Assembly: GCF_009936035.1 (NCBI RefSeq)
Contig: NZ_QWEO01000001.1
Span: 347,851-411,850 of the forward strand
Length of the DNA: 64,000 bases
From: Neglectibacter sp. X58
GTDB lineage: Bacteria > Bacillota > Clostridia > Oscillospirales > Acutalibacteraceae
Reading direction: 5' to 3'
The first letter of the stretch is position 1; every line of letters starts with the position of its first letter. The notes beneath the pieces are model-generated. The model was not told the DNA's origin. It did no database searches and was given only the letters and a program-made list of their open reading frames with translations. Made by a program: the position numbers and the translations under genes. Below are positions 49,683 through 57,546 of the stretch, piece by piece.

Positions 49683-49766
49683 AAACACAGAAGAAGGAAA
49701 CGGTACCGGGCACAAAAGGCCGCGTTTTCACAGCTTTTTGTGCGTATCCTGTATCGCATGGCGATT
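49680..49766 (+). repeat. 87-bp hairpin repeat, copy C
   Basis: It starts TGAAAA, with TGA as the asd stop codon, then GAAACGGTACCGGG, and ends GTATCGCATGGCGATT. CGGTAC pairs with GTATCG and GGCACAAAAGGC with GCTTTTTGTGC. It lies between asd and dapA, in the sense of transcription, like copies A and B. Confidence 0.87.
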
Positions 49767-49791
49767 TGACTGATTTTTCGGAGGGATACCT

Positions 49792-50685
49792 ATGACAAAA
49801 GAGTTGCTGTTCACCGGCGCCGGTACGGCGCTTATCACCCCCTTTACCCCCTGCGGCGAAATCTACTGGGAGGAATTGGAGCGGCTTGTTGAATTTCAGA
49901 TAGAAAACGGCATTGATTCCATTATCGCCTGCGGCACCACCGGGGAAGCCGCCACCATGAGCGCGGAAGAACATTTGCAGACAGTGGGCTTTATCATAGA
50001 AAAGGTGAAGGGCCGGGTGCCCGTCATTGCGGGCACTGGCAGCAATGACACCAAATTCTGCGTGGAGCTTTCCCTGGAAGCCAAAAAGCTGGGAGCCGAC
50101 GGCCTGCTGCTGGTAACCCCTTATTACAACAAGACCTCCCAGAAAGGGCTTATCGAAAGCTTCCGCTTCATTGCCGATTCTGTGCAGATGCCCTGCGTGC
50201 TCTACAACGTGCCCAGCCGCACAGGCTGCAATATCCAGCCTGAAACCTATCAGGAGCTGGCGGATAACCCCTACATCGTTGCCGTAAAAGAGGCAAACGG
50301 TGACACCGCCTCCGTCGCCCGTACCCTAGCTTTGTGCGGGGATAAGCTGGCCGTATACTCCGGGGAGGATAACCAGACCCTGCCCATAATGGCTTTAGGC
50401 GGCAAGGGGGTTATTTCCGTATTCTCTAACGCACTGCCCCGGCAGATGCACGATTTAACCGCCGCTATGCTCCAGGAAAACCTGGAGGAGGCAAGGAAGC
50501 TTCAGGTGGAATACCTGGATTTGATGGACGGTTTCTTTATGGACGTGAACCCCATCCCCATTAAGGAGGCCCTGTTCCAGATGGGGAAAATCTCCACCAA
50601 CCATTGCCGCATGCCCCTGACCACCATGCCGGAGGAAAAGCGGCAGAAGCTTGCAGCCCTGCTGCAAAAGCACAGCCTGCTGTAA
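49792..50685 (+). CDS. dapA: 4-hydroxy-tetrahydrodipicolinate synthase
   Basis: Condenses pyruvate with aspartate semialdehyde, the first step specific to lysine and diaminopimelate. The 297-residue TIM barrel has CGTTGEAATMS, LVTPYYNKTSQ with the active Tyr, YNVPSRTG and the Schiff-base Lys in AVKEANGD. CGGAGGG lies upstream of the ATG. Between asd and dapB in the lysine-riboswitch operon. Confidence 0.97.
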   Translation: MTKELLFTGAGTALITPFTPCGEIYWEELERLVEFQIENGIDSIIACGTTGEAATMSAEEHLQTVGFIIEKVKGRVPVIAGTGSNDTKFCVELSLEAKKLGADGLLLVTPYYNKTSQKGLIESFRFIADSVQMPCVLYNVPSRTGCNIQPETYQELADNPYIVAVKEANGDTASVARTLALCGDKLAVYSGEDNQTLPIMALGGKGVISVFSNALPRQMHDLTAAMLQENLEEARKLQVEYLDLMDGFFMDVNPIPIKEALFQMGKISTNHCRMPLTTMPEEKRQKLAALLQKHSLL

Positions 50686-50722
50686 GCCAGTCCAGACGTG
50701 AAAAGGAAAGGAGCCATCGGAA

Positions 50723-51475
50723 ATGACAAGACTGCTGTTGTGCGGTTGCGGCGGGAAAATGGGTGCTGCCGTACAGAATTTTGCCCGAGAGCGGGAGGAC
50801 TGCAAGATAACCGCCGGGGTGGATATTACCGGCGCGCCCCAGACCGGCTTCCCTGTGTATACGGAAATCGGGGAAGTACCGGAGCCTGCGGATGTTATCA
50901 TCGACTTCTCCCACCCCTCCGCCCTGTCCGCCATTTTGGCATACTGCAAGGCCCATCCGGGCACAGCCGCTGTGCTGTGTACCACAGGCTATTCCCCGGA
51001 GCAGGCCGCCTCCATTGCGGAAGCGGCGGAAACTATGCCCATCTTCTATTCCCGGAACATGTCCCTGGGCATAAACCTGCTCATCGAGCTTTCCAAGAAA
51101 GCCGCCGGGGTACTGGGCAGCTCCTTTGACATAGAAATCCTGGAGATGCACCACAACCAGAAAATCGACGCTCCCAGCGGCACCGCTCTCATGCTGGCGG
51201 ACGCCATAAACGGGGAACGGGAAAACGCCATGAAATATGTGTACGACAGGCACTCCCAGCGGAAAAAGCGGGAGAAAAGCGAGATTGGCCTGCACTCTGT
51301 GCGGGGCGGCACCATTGTGGGGGAGCACCAGGTAATTTTCTCCGGGCAGCACGAGGTTATCACCCTGTCCCACTCCGCCCAGTCCAAGGAGCTTTTCGCT
51401 TCCGGGGCCATTAACGCGGCGGTTTTCATGAACGGCAAGGCCCCGGGGCTTTACAGCATGTCCGATCTGCTCTGA
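50723..51475 (+). CDS. dapB: 4-hydroxy-tetrahydrodipicolinate reductase
   Basis: Reduces the DapA product to tetrahydrodipicolinate. The 250-residue protein has the Rossmann start LLLCGCGGKMG, VIIDFSHPSA, the active-site HHNQKIDAPSGTAL (His and Lys) and a C-terminal SAQSKELFASGAI. It follows dapA by 37 bp with AAGGAG upstream. Members of the pathway after this step are not in the window. Confidence 0.96.
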   Translation: MTRLLLCGCGGKMGAAVQNFAREREDCKITAGVDITGAPQTGFPVYTEIGEVPEPADVIIDFSHPSALSAILAYCKAHPGTAAVLCTTGYSPEQAASIAEAAETMPIFYSRNMSLGINLLIELSKKAAGVLGSSFDIEILEMHHNQKIDAPSGTALMLADAINGERENAMKYVYDRHSQRKKREKSEIGLHSVRGGTIVGEHQVIFSGQHEVITLSHSAQSKELFASGAINAAVFMNGKAPGLYSMSDLL

Positions 51476-51502
51476 CAGACGGGCAGGAAAGGAAGGCAGA
51501 CT

Positions 51503-51961
51503 ATGAGCAGTTCCACCGTTATCAGCACCACCGACAACATCACCCTGGTTACATTAGCGGGTTTTCCTGCCAATGTAGATTCCATCTCCCACATTTTCGA
51601 GGCCATTTCCCGGTATAACATTAACATCGACATGATTTCCATGGCTCCCACCCACGGCGCTTTTACCGGGCTTTCCTTCACCATTTCCGACAGCGACCTT
51701 ATCGACATCCTGGCTTTTACCACCCAGCTCAAGCGGGAAACAAATGTAAACGTCATTGTCAGCAGCGTGAACCACAAAATCTCTGTGTACGATCCCGCCA
51801 TGAAAAATACCCCTGGCATTGCGGCCCAGGTGTTCGGGGCCATTACCGGCACAAACGCTGACATCCGGCTGATTACCACCTCGGAGGTGGAGATTTCCCT
51901 CCTGGTCACTGAGGCAGACTTTGACACCGTACTGGCGGCGCTCCAGAAGGCCATGGCATGA
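51503..51961 (+). CDS. ACT-domain protein (aspartokinase regulatory-like)
   Basis: A 152-residue protein made of two ACT repeats, the allosteric modules of aspartokinase: VTLAGFPANVDSISHIFEAISRYNINIDMIS (split around residue 15-45) and NTPGIAAQVFGAITGTNADIRLITTSEVEISLLV later. No kinase domain is present. Being last in the asd-dapA-dapB operon, it may sense lysine or partner an aspartokinase encoded elsewhere; this is inference. AGGAAGG lies 6 bp before the ATG. Confidence 0.85.
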   Translation: MSSSTVISTTDNITLVTLAGFPANVDSISHIFEAISRYNINIDMISMAPTHGAFTGLSFTISDSDLIDILAFTTQLKRETNVNVIVSSVNHKISVYDPAMKNTPGIAAQVFGAITGTNADIRLITTSEVEISLLVTEADFDTVLAALQKAMA

Positions 51962-51971
51962 AAGGCGCAAG

Positions 51972-52003
51972 AAATACCCCCGGCGGAGTCGGGGGTATTT
52001 TCT
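51972..52003 (+). terminator. Terminator of the lysine operon
   Basis: GAAATACCCCCGG...TCGGGGGTATTTTC, a 10-bp stem with T-rich tail. The gene-poor gap 52004-52155 also holds a minus-strand GAGGAGG site ahead of a 10-codon frame. Confidence 0.82.
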
Positions 52004-52155
52004 TATGCAGGCGTAGCCCTATGATACTAGCCGCGTGTCACGTCACGTTGGTACAGTCTGACATTTGCATAGGTGCCCTCCTCTAAAAACTTATTTTTTC
52101 TTCTTTATGCTACTCCTGAGCTTCCCTATCTTACCTTTGCGCCTAAGTATACAAG

Positions 52156-52193
52156 AATAAGCACCTGCCTGCTCTGCAGGCGGGTGCTTATTT
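52156..52193 (-). terminator. Terminator of the GT2 gene
   Basis: AATAAGCACCTGCCTGC and GCAGGCGGGTGCTTATT form a long stem with one G-U-type mismatch. Confidence 0.75.
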
Positions 52194-52196
52194 CTG

Positions 52197-53273
52197 TCAG
52201 GTCTTTTTGAGAGAGGCAAAATAAGCCCGGTTATAGGCAATTGCCGGAGAATCTGGCTTACAGGCCGCTGCCAGCTCGTTATAGGCCTCCGCTTCCTGTT
52301 CGTTCCCCAGCCTGCTGCTGCAAAGGCACAGCCCCAGGTATGGCTCATAGCCATAGGCATCTGGCAGCACAAAGCCGCCCTTATCGTCCTGCCGTTCGCA
52401 CCGCAGGGCCTGCCTGTACCAATAGGCCGCCTGCCGCCACTGTTCCCTGTCCAGGAAATGCTGGCCAATGTCACAGCAGATCTCTGCCCGGGGCACATCA
52501 TAGGAAAAGCTTCTGAAAAATGCCAGCAGGGCTTCCTCCGCCCGGCAAAGCCCATATAAGCAGCGGGCGCAGTGGCGGCAGGCGTCAATTTGGTTTTCCA
52601 CCCAGCCCTGACCCTGGGACAGAAAGCTTTCAAAAACTGCCAAGGCCTGGGCGTATTCCTGGTGGTAGTAAAGCTCCCGCCCATAGTAAAACTGCTGCCG
52701 CGGCTCCAGGCTTTCCCCTTTTGCCAGCATGCCCTGGAAAATGCGCAGGTTCCTGTCCGGATCGGAAGGGTGCAGCTTCCAGTGGGTGACAGCGCAATCG
52801 GCATATACCCGGTGGCCCCGGGTTTCGATAACCTCGTGGACAGGGCCTTTCCAGCGCATCCCCCGGTAGTTTTTTACAAGCCGCTCCCGGTAATAGGAAA
52901 AGGTGAGCTGGCCTGTCTCGTCAAATCCCACATGATAGGGCATCATCACCACTTCCACCTCTGGGGCCAGCTCCTCTTTCAGCTCTTTGAAACGCTCCCT
53001 GTCCTCCTGCAGCAGGATGTCATCTGCGTCCAGCCACATACAGTAAGCGCAGGAGGCCTTATCAAAGGAAAAATTCCTGGCAGCGGAAAAATCGTCTATC
53101 CAGGGGAAGTCGAAGATTTTTTCCGTATACTGCCGGGCAATTTCCTTTGTCCTGTCATGGGAGCCTGTGTCCACAATGATGATTTCATCTACCAAATCTT
53201 TTACGGAGTCCAGGCAGCGCCCTAATACGTCCTCCTCGTCCCTGACAATCATGCATAAGCTGACAGTTCCCAT
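52197..53273 (-). CDS. Family 2 glycosyltransferase with TPR-like C-terminus
   Basis: A 358-residue cytoplasmic enzyme. Residues 1-220 are a GT-A fold: VSLCMIVRDEEDVLGRCLDSV, IIIVDTGSHDRTKEIA, the DxD-type WLDADD and WKGPVHEVIE. The rest is helical repeats (FYYGRELYYHQEYAQALAVFESF). This SunS/YfnF-like architecture glycosylates proteins or cell-surface molecules. GAGGAGG precedes the ATG. It starts 72 bp after a collagen-like gene, so glycosylation of that protein is a reasonable guess. Confidence 0.88.
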   Translation of the reverse strand: MGTVSLCMIVRDEEDVLGRCLDSVKDLVDEIIIVDTGSHDRTKEIARQYTEKIFDFPWIDDFSAARNFSFDKASCAYCMWLDADDILLQEDRERFKELKEELAPEVEVVMMPYHVGFDETGQLTFSYYRERLVKNYRGMRWKGPVHEVIETRGHRVYADCAVTHWKLHPSDPDRNLRIFQGMLAKGESLEPRQQFYYGRELYYHQEYAQALAVFESFLSQGQGWVENQIDACRHCARCLYGLCRAEEALLAFFRSFSYDVPRAEICCDIGQHFLDREQWRQAAYWYRQALRCERQDDKGGFVLPDAYGYEPYLGLCLCSSRLGNEQEAEAYNELAAACKPDSPAIAYNRAYFASLKKT

Positions 53274-53344
53274 ATGTTCCTCCTCTCAAATGGGGAAAGC
53301 CCCCATGCCCTGGGCATAGGGGCTTCCCTGCCATTTCCGGCTGG

Positions 53345-53704
53345 TTACGCTTCGTTAGGGCCTGTGGGGCCGGTAGCGCCTCTGGGAAGGGTAAGGTTCA
53401 GCACGAAATTGGGGGCAGTGCCTGTAATGGTGGCGGCAGCGGCCGTACCCGGCGCGCCTGTGGTTACTGTGCCGATTGTTAAAACGGGCGTAAGTCCTGC
53501 GGTGCCTGTGGGGCCGGCTGGCCCGGTGGCTCCCGTAGCGCCTGTTGGCCCTACCGGGCCTGTAGGGCCTGTGGCTCCATCTAAGCCTGTAGCCCCTGTG
53601 GGGCCGGCTGGCCCGGTGGCTCCCGCAGCGCCTGTTGGCCCTACCGGGCCTGTGGGGCCTGTGGCTCCGTCTAAGCCTGTAGCTCCCGTAGGGCCAACTG
53701 CGCC
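53345..53704 (-). pseudogene. 3' fragment of a collagen-like (BclA-type) exosporium protein
   Basis: Read on the minus strand, GXT triplets ([18 protein letters not shown]) run in two 90-bp tandem copies (53505-53594 and 53595-53684). They are followed by a short C-terminal domain with [18 protein letters not shown] and a TAA at 53345. Upstream of codon GGC at 53704 the triplet pattern stops and an in-frame TAA appears, so the 5' part is missing. The recombinase gene begins its 3' end 50 bp away, so insertion of that element probably split the gene. Confidence 0.82.
53505..53684 (-). repeat. Two tandem 90-bp collagen-like coding repeats
   Basis: Near-identical units coding for ten GXY triplets each, with only a few silent or A/T substitutions, in the collagen-like fragment. 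Confidence 0.85.
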
Positions 53705-53756
53705 GCTTATTTATGCACAACAATAACTCTTGCTCGGAGATGGGGCGTTAAGCCTG

Positions 53757-55442
53757 CTATATCGCGGGCTTTCGCTCTATCACCGTAAGAATGTTGTGAT
53801 TGTTCTCAATGTAATCAAGTATGCGTTGATACTCGTCGGCAAAATTGAAGTCCACCGTTATTTCCCCATTTTCATGTACCCAAACCATATTGACCAATTC
53901 CACCACGATACCGCGATTAAGGGTTTGGATATTCTTGTGCTTTAGAAAAGCAGTAAGATAGGGGTCGTCGGTGTCGATGCCGTCAGCCATCACTTGCATT
54001 TCCTCTTTTAGATAAGAAATGTTTTGTTCAAGCTGGGCGGTCTGCTCGGCAATCTTGCCTTTTAAGCGGCGGTATTCCTCTTTGGTAATATCGCCGCTTT
54101 TCCAATCAAGGTACAAGCTGTCGGAAGCGTCATGATATTGCTTTAGCTGTTTCTCTGCCTGCTTCAACGCAAGGGTCAATCGCTTGTTTTCCCGGTTGAT
54201 AACAGGCGCGTTGTTTATCCGCTCGATTTCTTCCGACAGTTCGTCTACCAATGCGATCTGCACTTGCAGGGCAGCTAAAACCGCTTCTTCCAGCTTGTCC
54301 TGCCGGATAGAATGTTTACTGCAAGTCTTTTTGTCAGTAAACGTGCGGCAAGCATAGTAAGCCAAATTGCGGGCGGTTTTTCGCCGCATCGCCTTTTTAC
54401 AGTCAGCGCAGCGGACAAAGCCAGACAAAATATAGACATCCTGCTTGCCCGGCGCTGTCCTTGTGTCGCGCTTGTGCAGGGTTTGTGCTTTTTCAAAGGT
54501 TTCCCTGTCAATGATTGCTTCGTGGGTATTTGGGACAACAAACCATTCATCTTCGGGAACAGCGATTTGCTTGTGTACTTTGTAGCTGATGATGCGATGC
54601 CGTCCCTGCACCATCACGCCGGTATAAATCTCATTCTGCAATATCCTTGCAACCGTGCTGGCAGACCATAGACCGTCGTTTTTGCTGGAATTGGGATTGT
54701 TATACTTTAACCCCTTTTTCTTTTTGTAGGCTTCGGGGTTCGGCTCTCCCATGTTATTCAGCCTTTTTGCAATCCCCATTTTGCTGTACCCCTCATTCAC
54801 AAACCAGTGGTAAATGCTTCTTACGACTTCCGCCGCTTCTTCATCTATCAAAAGGCTGTTTTTATCGTTGGGGTCTTTCTTGTAGCCGTATGTGGCAAAT
54901 GCTCCGATAAACTCGCCGCGCTCCCGCTTCATTTTGAACGTCTTTCGGATTTCTTCGGAAGTGGTGGCGGCAAACTGCTCGTTGAACATTCCCCTGATCG
55001 GCACTTCAAGGCCGCTTGCAGAATGTGGGTTTGCGTAGGTGTCGATGAATGGTGTGCCTGTGCAGATAAACCTTGCACCGTTGATTGGAATAAATTCCTC
55101 AAGAAACTTTTGCTGATCTGCAAGGTTGCGGAAACCGCGTGCAAGTGACTTGATAATCATGCAGTTTACTTCCTTGCGAACGATACAGCCCTCAAGCCGC
55201 TTGAAGTCTGGACGCGCTGTATCTGTGCCTGTCAGTCCGTCATCGGCAAACACATCTACAATCACATAGTTTCCCGGCTCAAAGTAACCATCTACAAAGT
55301 CCCGCAGTATTTTTTCCTGATTGATAATGCTCTCGCTGTCGTCCTCGTTGTCGTCCTCTTTGGAGAGGCGAATATAAAGCCCGATTTTCCAAAACGGCTC
55401 TGCGCTGGCACGTGCCGTTCTGTTTTTGCGCGTGCGGGGCAT
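53757..55442 (-). CDS. Large serine recombinase (TnpX/TndX type)
   Basis: Integrates and excises a mobile element through a Ser nucleophile. The 561-residue protein has the resolvase domain (IGLYIRLSKEDD, Ser27), the recombinase domain at about 185-290, and a zinc ribbon CADCKKAM...YYACRTF. A coiled coil follows at about 390-480, then a C-terminal domain. This is the Tn4451/Tn5397 architecture. Such genes sit at one end of their element, and this one ends about 50 bp from the broken collagen-like gene, which marks that side as an attachment junction. Confidence 0.94.
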   Translation of the reverse strand: MPRTRKNRTARASAEPFWKIGLYIRLSKEDDNEDDSESIINQEKILRDFVDGYFEPGNYVIVDVFADDGLTGTDTARPDFKRLEGCIVRKEVNCMIIKSLARGFRNLADQQKFLEEFIPINGARFICTGTPFIDTYANPHSASGLEVPIRGMFNEQFAATTSEEIRKTFKMKRERGEFIGAFATYGYKKDPNDKNSLLIDEEAAEVVRSIYHWFVNEGYSKMGIAKRLNNMGEPNPEAYKKKKGLKYNNPNSSKNDGLWSASTVARILQNEIYTGVMVQGRHRIISYKVHKQIAVPEDEWFVVPNTHEAIIDRETFEKAQTLHKRDTRTAPGKQDVYILSGFVRCADCKKAMRRKTARNLAYYACRTFTDKKTCSKHSIRQDKLEEAVLAALQVQIALVDELSEEIERINNAPVINRENKRLTLALKQAEKQLKQYHDASDSLYLDWKSGDITKEEYRRLKGKIAEQTAQLEQNISYLKEEMQVMADGIDTDDPYLTAFLKHKNIQTLNRGIVVELVNMVWVHENGEITVDFNFADEYQRILDYIENNHNILTVIERKPAI

Positions 55443-55551
55443 GATACCTCCTTTCCCCCTATAATTATAGGTCTATTATACCATTTTCTCCCCATAATCA
55501 CAAGGATTTTGTCAAAAATGGCAACGGGTGTAAACAGACAATAAAAGTATA

Positions 55552-55607
55552 CCAATTTTCGCCACGCTAGCTGGACCATTTTCCGCCAACTGAGCCAATT
55601 CTCGCCA
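55552..55607. repeat. Three 13-bp repeats resembling an IS21-type terminus
   Basis: CCAATTTTCGCCA (55552), CCATTTTCCGCCA (55576) and CCAATTCTCGCCA (55595) are direct repeats spaced 24 and 19 bp. Multiple copies of such a motif at an end are typical of IS21-family elements; no transposase gene remains. They could instead be protein-binding iterons. Confidence 0.5.
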
Positions 55608-55615
55608 GTTAAGGG

Positions 55616-55757
55616 ATACCAGTCAAAAAACTACAATTTCACAGAATAGTTAATCGAAACCTCATAAAAGCGGTGGAATATCCTTATATTTAACCGCTTT
55701 TATGAGGTGCCACAGCGCCGCAGCGCTGTGAATCCCCTTATTGAAGGACTGGTATAC
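55616..55757. repeat. Nested inverted repeats upstream of the recombinase
   Basis: An outer ATACCAGTC/GACTGGTAT pair encloses a 16-bp perfect repeat ACCTCATAAAAGCGGT (55659-55674 with 55693-55708) and an 8-bp one, CACAGCGC/GCGCTGTG (55711-55730). The stretch 55443-55814 has no gene. It may be a recombinase or transfer-protein binding region. Confidence 0.6.
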
Positions 55758-55814
55758 TCTGTGGCGGATTTTGGCCCCTTTTGCGTGTCTGCTTACAACG
55801 GGAAAGTTGGCACT

Positions 55815-56069
55815 TCATTTAAGGCTTAAAAAGTAATCGCATAAGGATTGCTTTAAGGTTTTGCTTTCAGATACAAAGCGGATTTTGACAGGCGTATCGC
55901 CGCAAAGAAAACAATACGGATTTACGATTTGTTCAAGGTAGTTCTGCATCTTTTCTGTGGTTGGCATCGCAGGGTCGATGTGAATGTTGCGAATATCTGC
56001 CAAAGTGCTGCGGTCAACCTGTGTTATATCTACGCTTCTCATTTCTCGAAGCTGTAATTGGCTAATCAT
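55815..56069 (-). CDS. DUF6870-like small protein of conjugative elements
   Basis: An 84-residue protein of a type common in Firmicute conjugative elements. The recognisable core is DIRNIHIDPAMPTTEKMQNY followed by NPYCFLCGDTPVKIRF, with a CxxC pair and a C-terminal SLCDYFLSL. Function is unknown. GGGG lies 7 bp before the ATG at 56069; ATG 56075 is the alternative. It marks this stretch as conjugative-element DNA. Confidence 0.78.
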   Translation of the reverse strand: MISQLQLREMRSVDITQVDRSTLADIRNIHIDPAMPTTEKMQNYLEQIVNPYCFLCGDTPVKIRFVSESKTLKQSLCDYFLSLK

Positions 56070-56324
56070 CTTCATTCCCCTTTCCGGTCAGCATACAATA
56101 AAATATGCGCTCCGGCTTGTACGTTATGAAGAAAAAGGCTTTCATCGGGCGGCTGGCAGCACAGCCTCGCGGGAATTTCACCCCTGCCCGTTAAGGCAGC
56201 TTTACCCAATGCCTGCGACGCTTCTAACGCTCGGACTATGGCTATAAAGGCTTGTCTCCCCTCAATGCGTGTCGTCGCCCGCAAGCCGCTACACTTGCTC
56301 CCCGGCGCGGTGTTGGTCGCTTGA

Positions 56325-56345
56325 CTTTTCCCCGTAGGGGAAAAG
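56325..56345. other. Palindrome resembling a transfer-origin hairpin
   Basis: CTTTTCCCC-GTA-GGGGAAAAG, a perfect 9-bp hairpin, in a 440-bp stretch (56076-56517) with no convincing gene. Position among conjugative-element remnants suggests an oriT-type site, by inference only. Confidence 0.35.
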
Positions 56346-56517
56346 CGTCATGGCGCACCCGCTGTCTGGCTCGGCGCAAAAAGGACGTACCCGATGTGCC
56401 CTATACTGCGCCGCCGTTATCTTGCGGGCTTTCTTTGTCAAGGTGCAGAGCCGGGCCGGAGGCGGGGGAACATGGAAAGGGTAAGATGTTCCGCCTGCCC
56501 TGCCGGGCCGGTTGCCG

Positions 56518-56754
56518 TCAGCCTAAACCGACGATAGCCTGAATGAGCTTATTTTCCAGGTGGTGCTTCATCCACTCGTCCAGACAGATATAAGGATAGC
56601 CGTACTCGTCATAGAGCGTCCGGGTACAGAGCTTGTTTATGTAGCCCTAGTAGTACCGCAAGACACGTTCCACGGCCTCGGCATCCCCGGTGCGGGCGGC
56701 TTCGATCACCGGCATGGGGAGAAGCGCCCGGCCCTTGTAGCTGGGGTTCATCAT
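56518..56754 (-). pseudogene. HTH protein of a conjugative element, interrupted by an amber codon
   Basis: The minus strand starts MMNPSYKGRALLPMPVIEAA and continues to CLDEWMKHHLENKLIQAIVG, the small helix-turn-helix protein found next to the sigma-like gene in Tn916/Tn1549-type elements. Codon 36 is TAG (56647-56649) between RYY and GYINKLC, with the frame intact on both sides. Either the gene is dead or the stop is suppressed. Confidence 0.75.
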
Positions 56755-56760
56755 CCGCGC

Positions 56761-56928
56761 TCAACCTCCCTTTGGCATCAACGCCGTCAATTTGTTCCGC
56801 AGTTCGTCCAGTGTTTTCTTCCTGTGCCGTTGGACGGCGCTACGGGACATACCCACAAGGCTACCGATAAGCTCTGCGACTTTTCTCGTTGAACCTACAC
56901 CAGAAAAGTATAACACTAATATTTTCAT
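56761..56928 (-). pseudogene. Chimeric ORF: flavodoxin start joined to sigma-like HTH end
   Basis: A 55-codon frame. The first 20 residues (MKILVLYFSGVGSTRKVAEL) are the flavin loop of a flavodoxin. The remainder (VGMSRSAVQRHRKKTLDELR) looks like the region-4 helix-turn-helix of the sigma-like protein of conjugative elements. GAGGAG precedes the ATG. It ends 7 bp before the amber-containing HTH gene, the normal neighbour of the sigma-like gene. A deletion has probably fused two unrelated genes around codon 16-22. Confidence 0.6.
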
Positions 56929-56959
56929 TCCCTACTCCTCTTCAATGGAAATGCCACAC

Positions 56960-56988
56960 TTGAGACATTTCTTTGTCTGTAGTATAAT
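56960..56988 (+). promoter_or_regulatory. Promoter of arsR-type gene
   Basis: TTGAGA (56960-56965), 17 bp, perfect TATAAT (56983-56988), about 140 bp ahead of the regulator. Confidence 0.7.
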
Positions 56989-57131
56989 GAAAGAGCACTG
57001 CAAAATCAAGTAGCTGCGATTAAGTGCTACAAAACCGATTATTTCCTTTGTTCATGACTATCCTCAATCTTCGACCATTTGACAGATACGGAAGGACAGG
57101 ATATGATAGAGGCAGAAATGGAGGTAATAGG

Positions 57132-57494
57132 ATGTCCCACTACCATCTTCCGCACAATCACGGGCAGAATATCGAGCGCGTCCTGGAACGGATGCCGCCT
57201 CCTGACGGGTTTCAGACAACCGCCGCTATTTTCCAGCAGCTTGGCGACCCGTCCCGCCTGCGTATCCTCTGGCTGTTGTGCCACAGCGAGGAATGTGTGT
57301 GCAACATCGCTGCCGCTGTTGGAATGAGCGACCCCGCCGTATCCCACCACCTGCGGATTCTGAAAAAGGGCGGAATTATTGAAAGCCGCCGGGATGGAAA
57401 AGAGGTCTACTACACTTTGGCAGCCACCACCCAGGCGAAGCTGCTACACCGGACCATTGACGCACTGTTTGAGATCACCTGTCCTACCGATTGA
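57132..57494 (+). CDS. ArsR/SmtB-family metal-sensing repressor
   Basis: A 120-residue winged-helix repressor released by metal binding. A His-rich N-terminus (SHYHLPHNHGQN) and the Cys pair in EECVCNIA (C55, C57) supply likely ligands. VGMSDPAVSHHLRILKKGGII is the recognition helix. The ATG at 57132 has GGAGGT 7 bp upstream. It converges on the Zn/Cd-type ATPase gene. The 11-bp palindrome at 59754-59781 by the ATPase operon promoter is its probable operator. CVC plus His ligands favour Zn, Cd or Pb. Confidence 0.9.
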   Translation: MSHYHLPHNHGQNIERVLERMPPPDGFQTTAAIFQQLGDPSRLRILWLLCHSEECVCNIAAAVGMSDPAVSHHLRILKKGGIIESRRDGKEVYYTLAATTQAKLLHRTIDALFEITCPTD

Positions 57495-57546
57495 TAGAAG
57501 AAATGCGCCGCGCTTACGAAAGTGCGGCGCATTTCCTGTTATAGCT

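Noticed and set aside
52091..52804. A 237-codon minus-strand frame overlapping the GT2 gene
   Set aside because: A different frame of the same strand as a confident glycosyltransferase; it crosses the terminator and lacks motifs.
53505..53684. Possible CRISPR array from regular repeats
   Set aside because: The units are 90-bp tandem coding repeats with no spacers, so not CRISPR.
53274..53726. A Pro/Val/Gly-rich plus-strand frame
   Set aside because: It is the antisense of the collagen-like GXT repeats; the minus frame has the regular triplets and a proper C-terminal domain.
56072..56284. A 70-codon minus-strand frame in the conjugative remnant
   Set aside because: Starts only at TTG without a ribosome site and has no recognisable family; kept as unassigned sequence.
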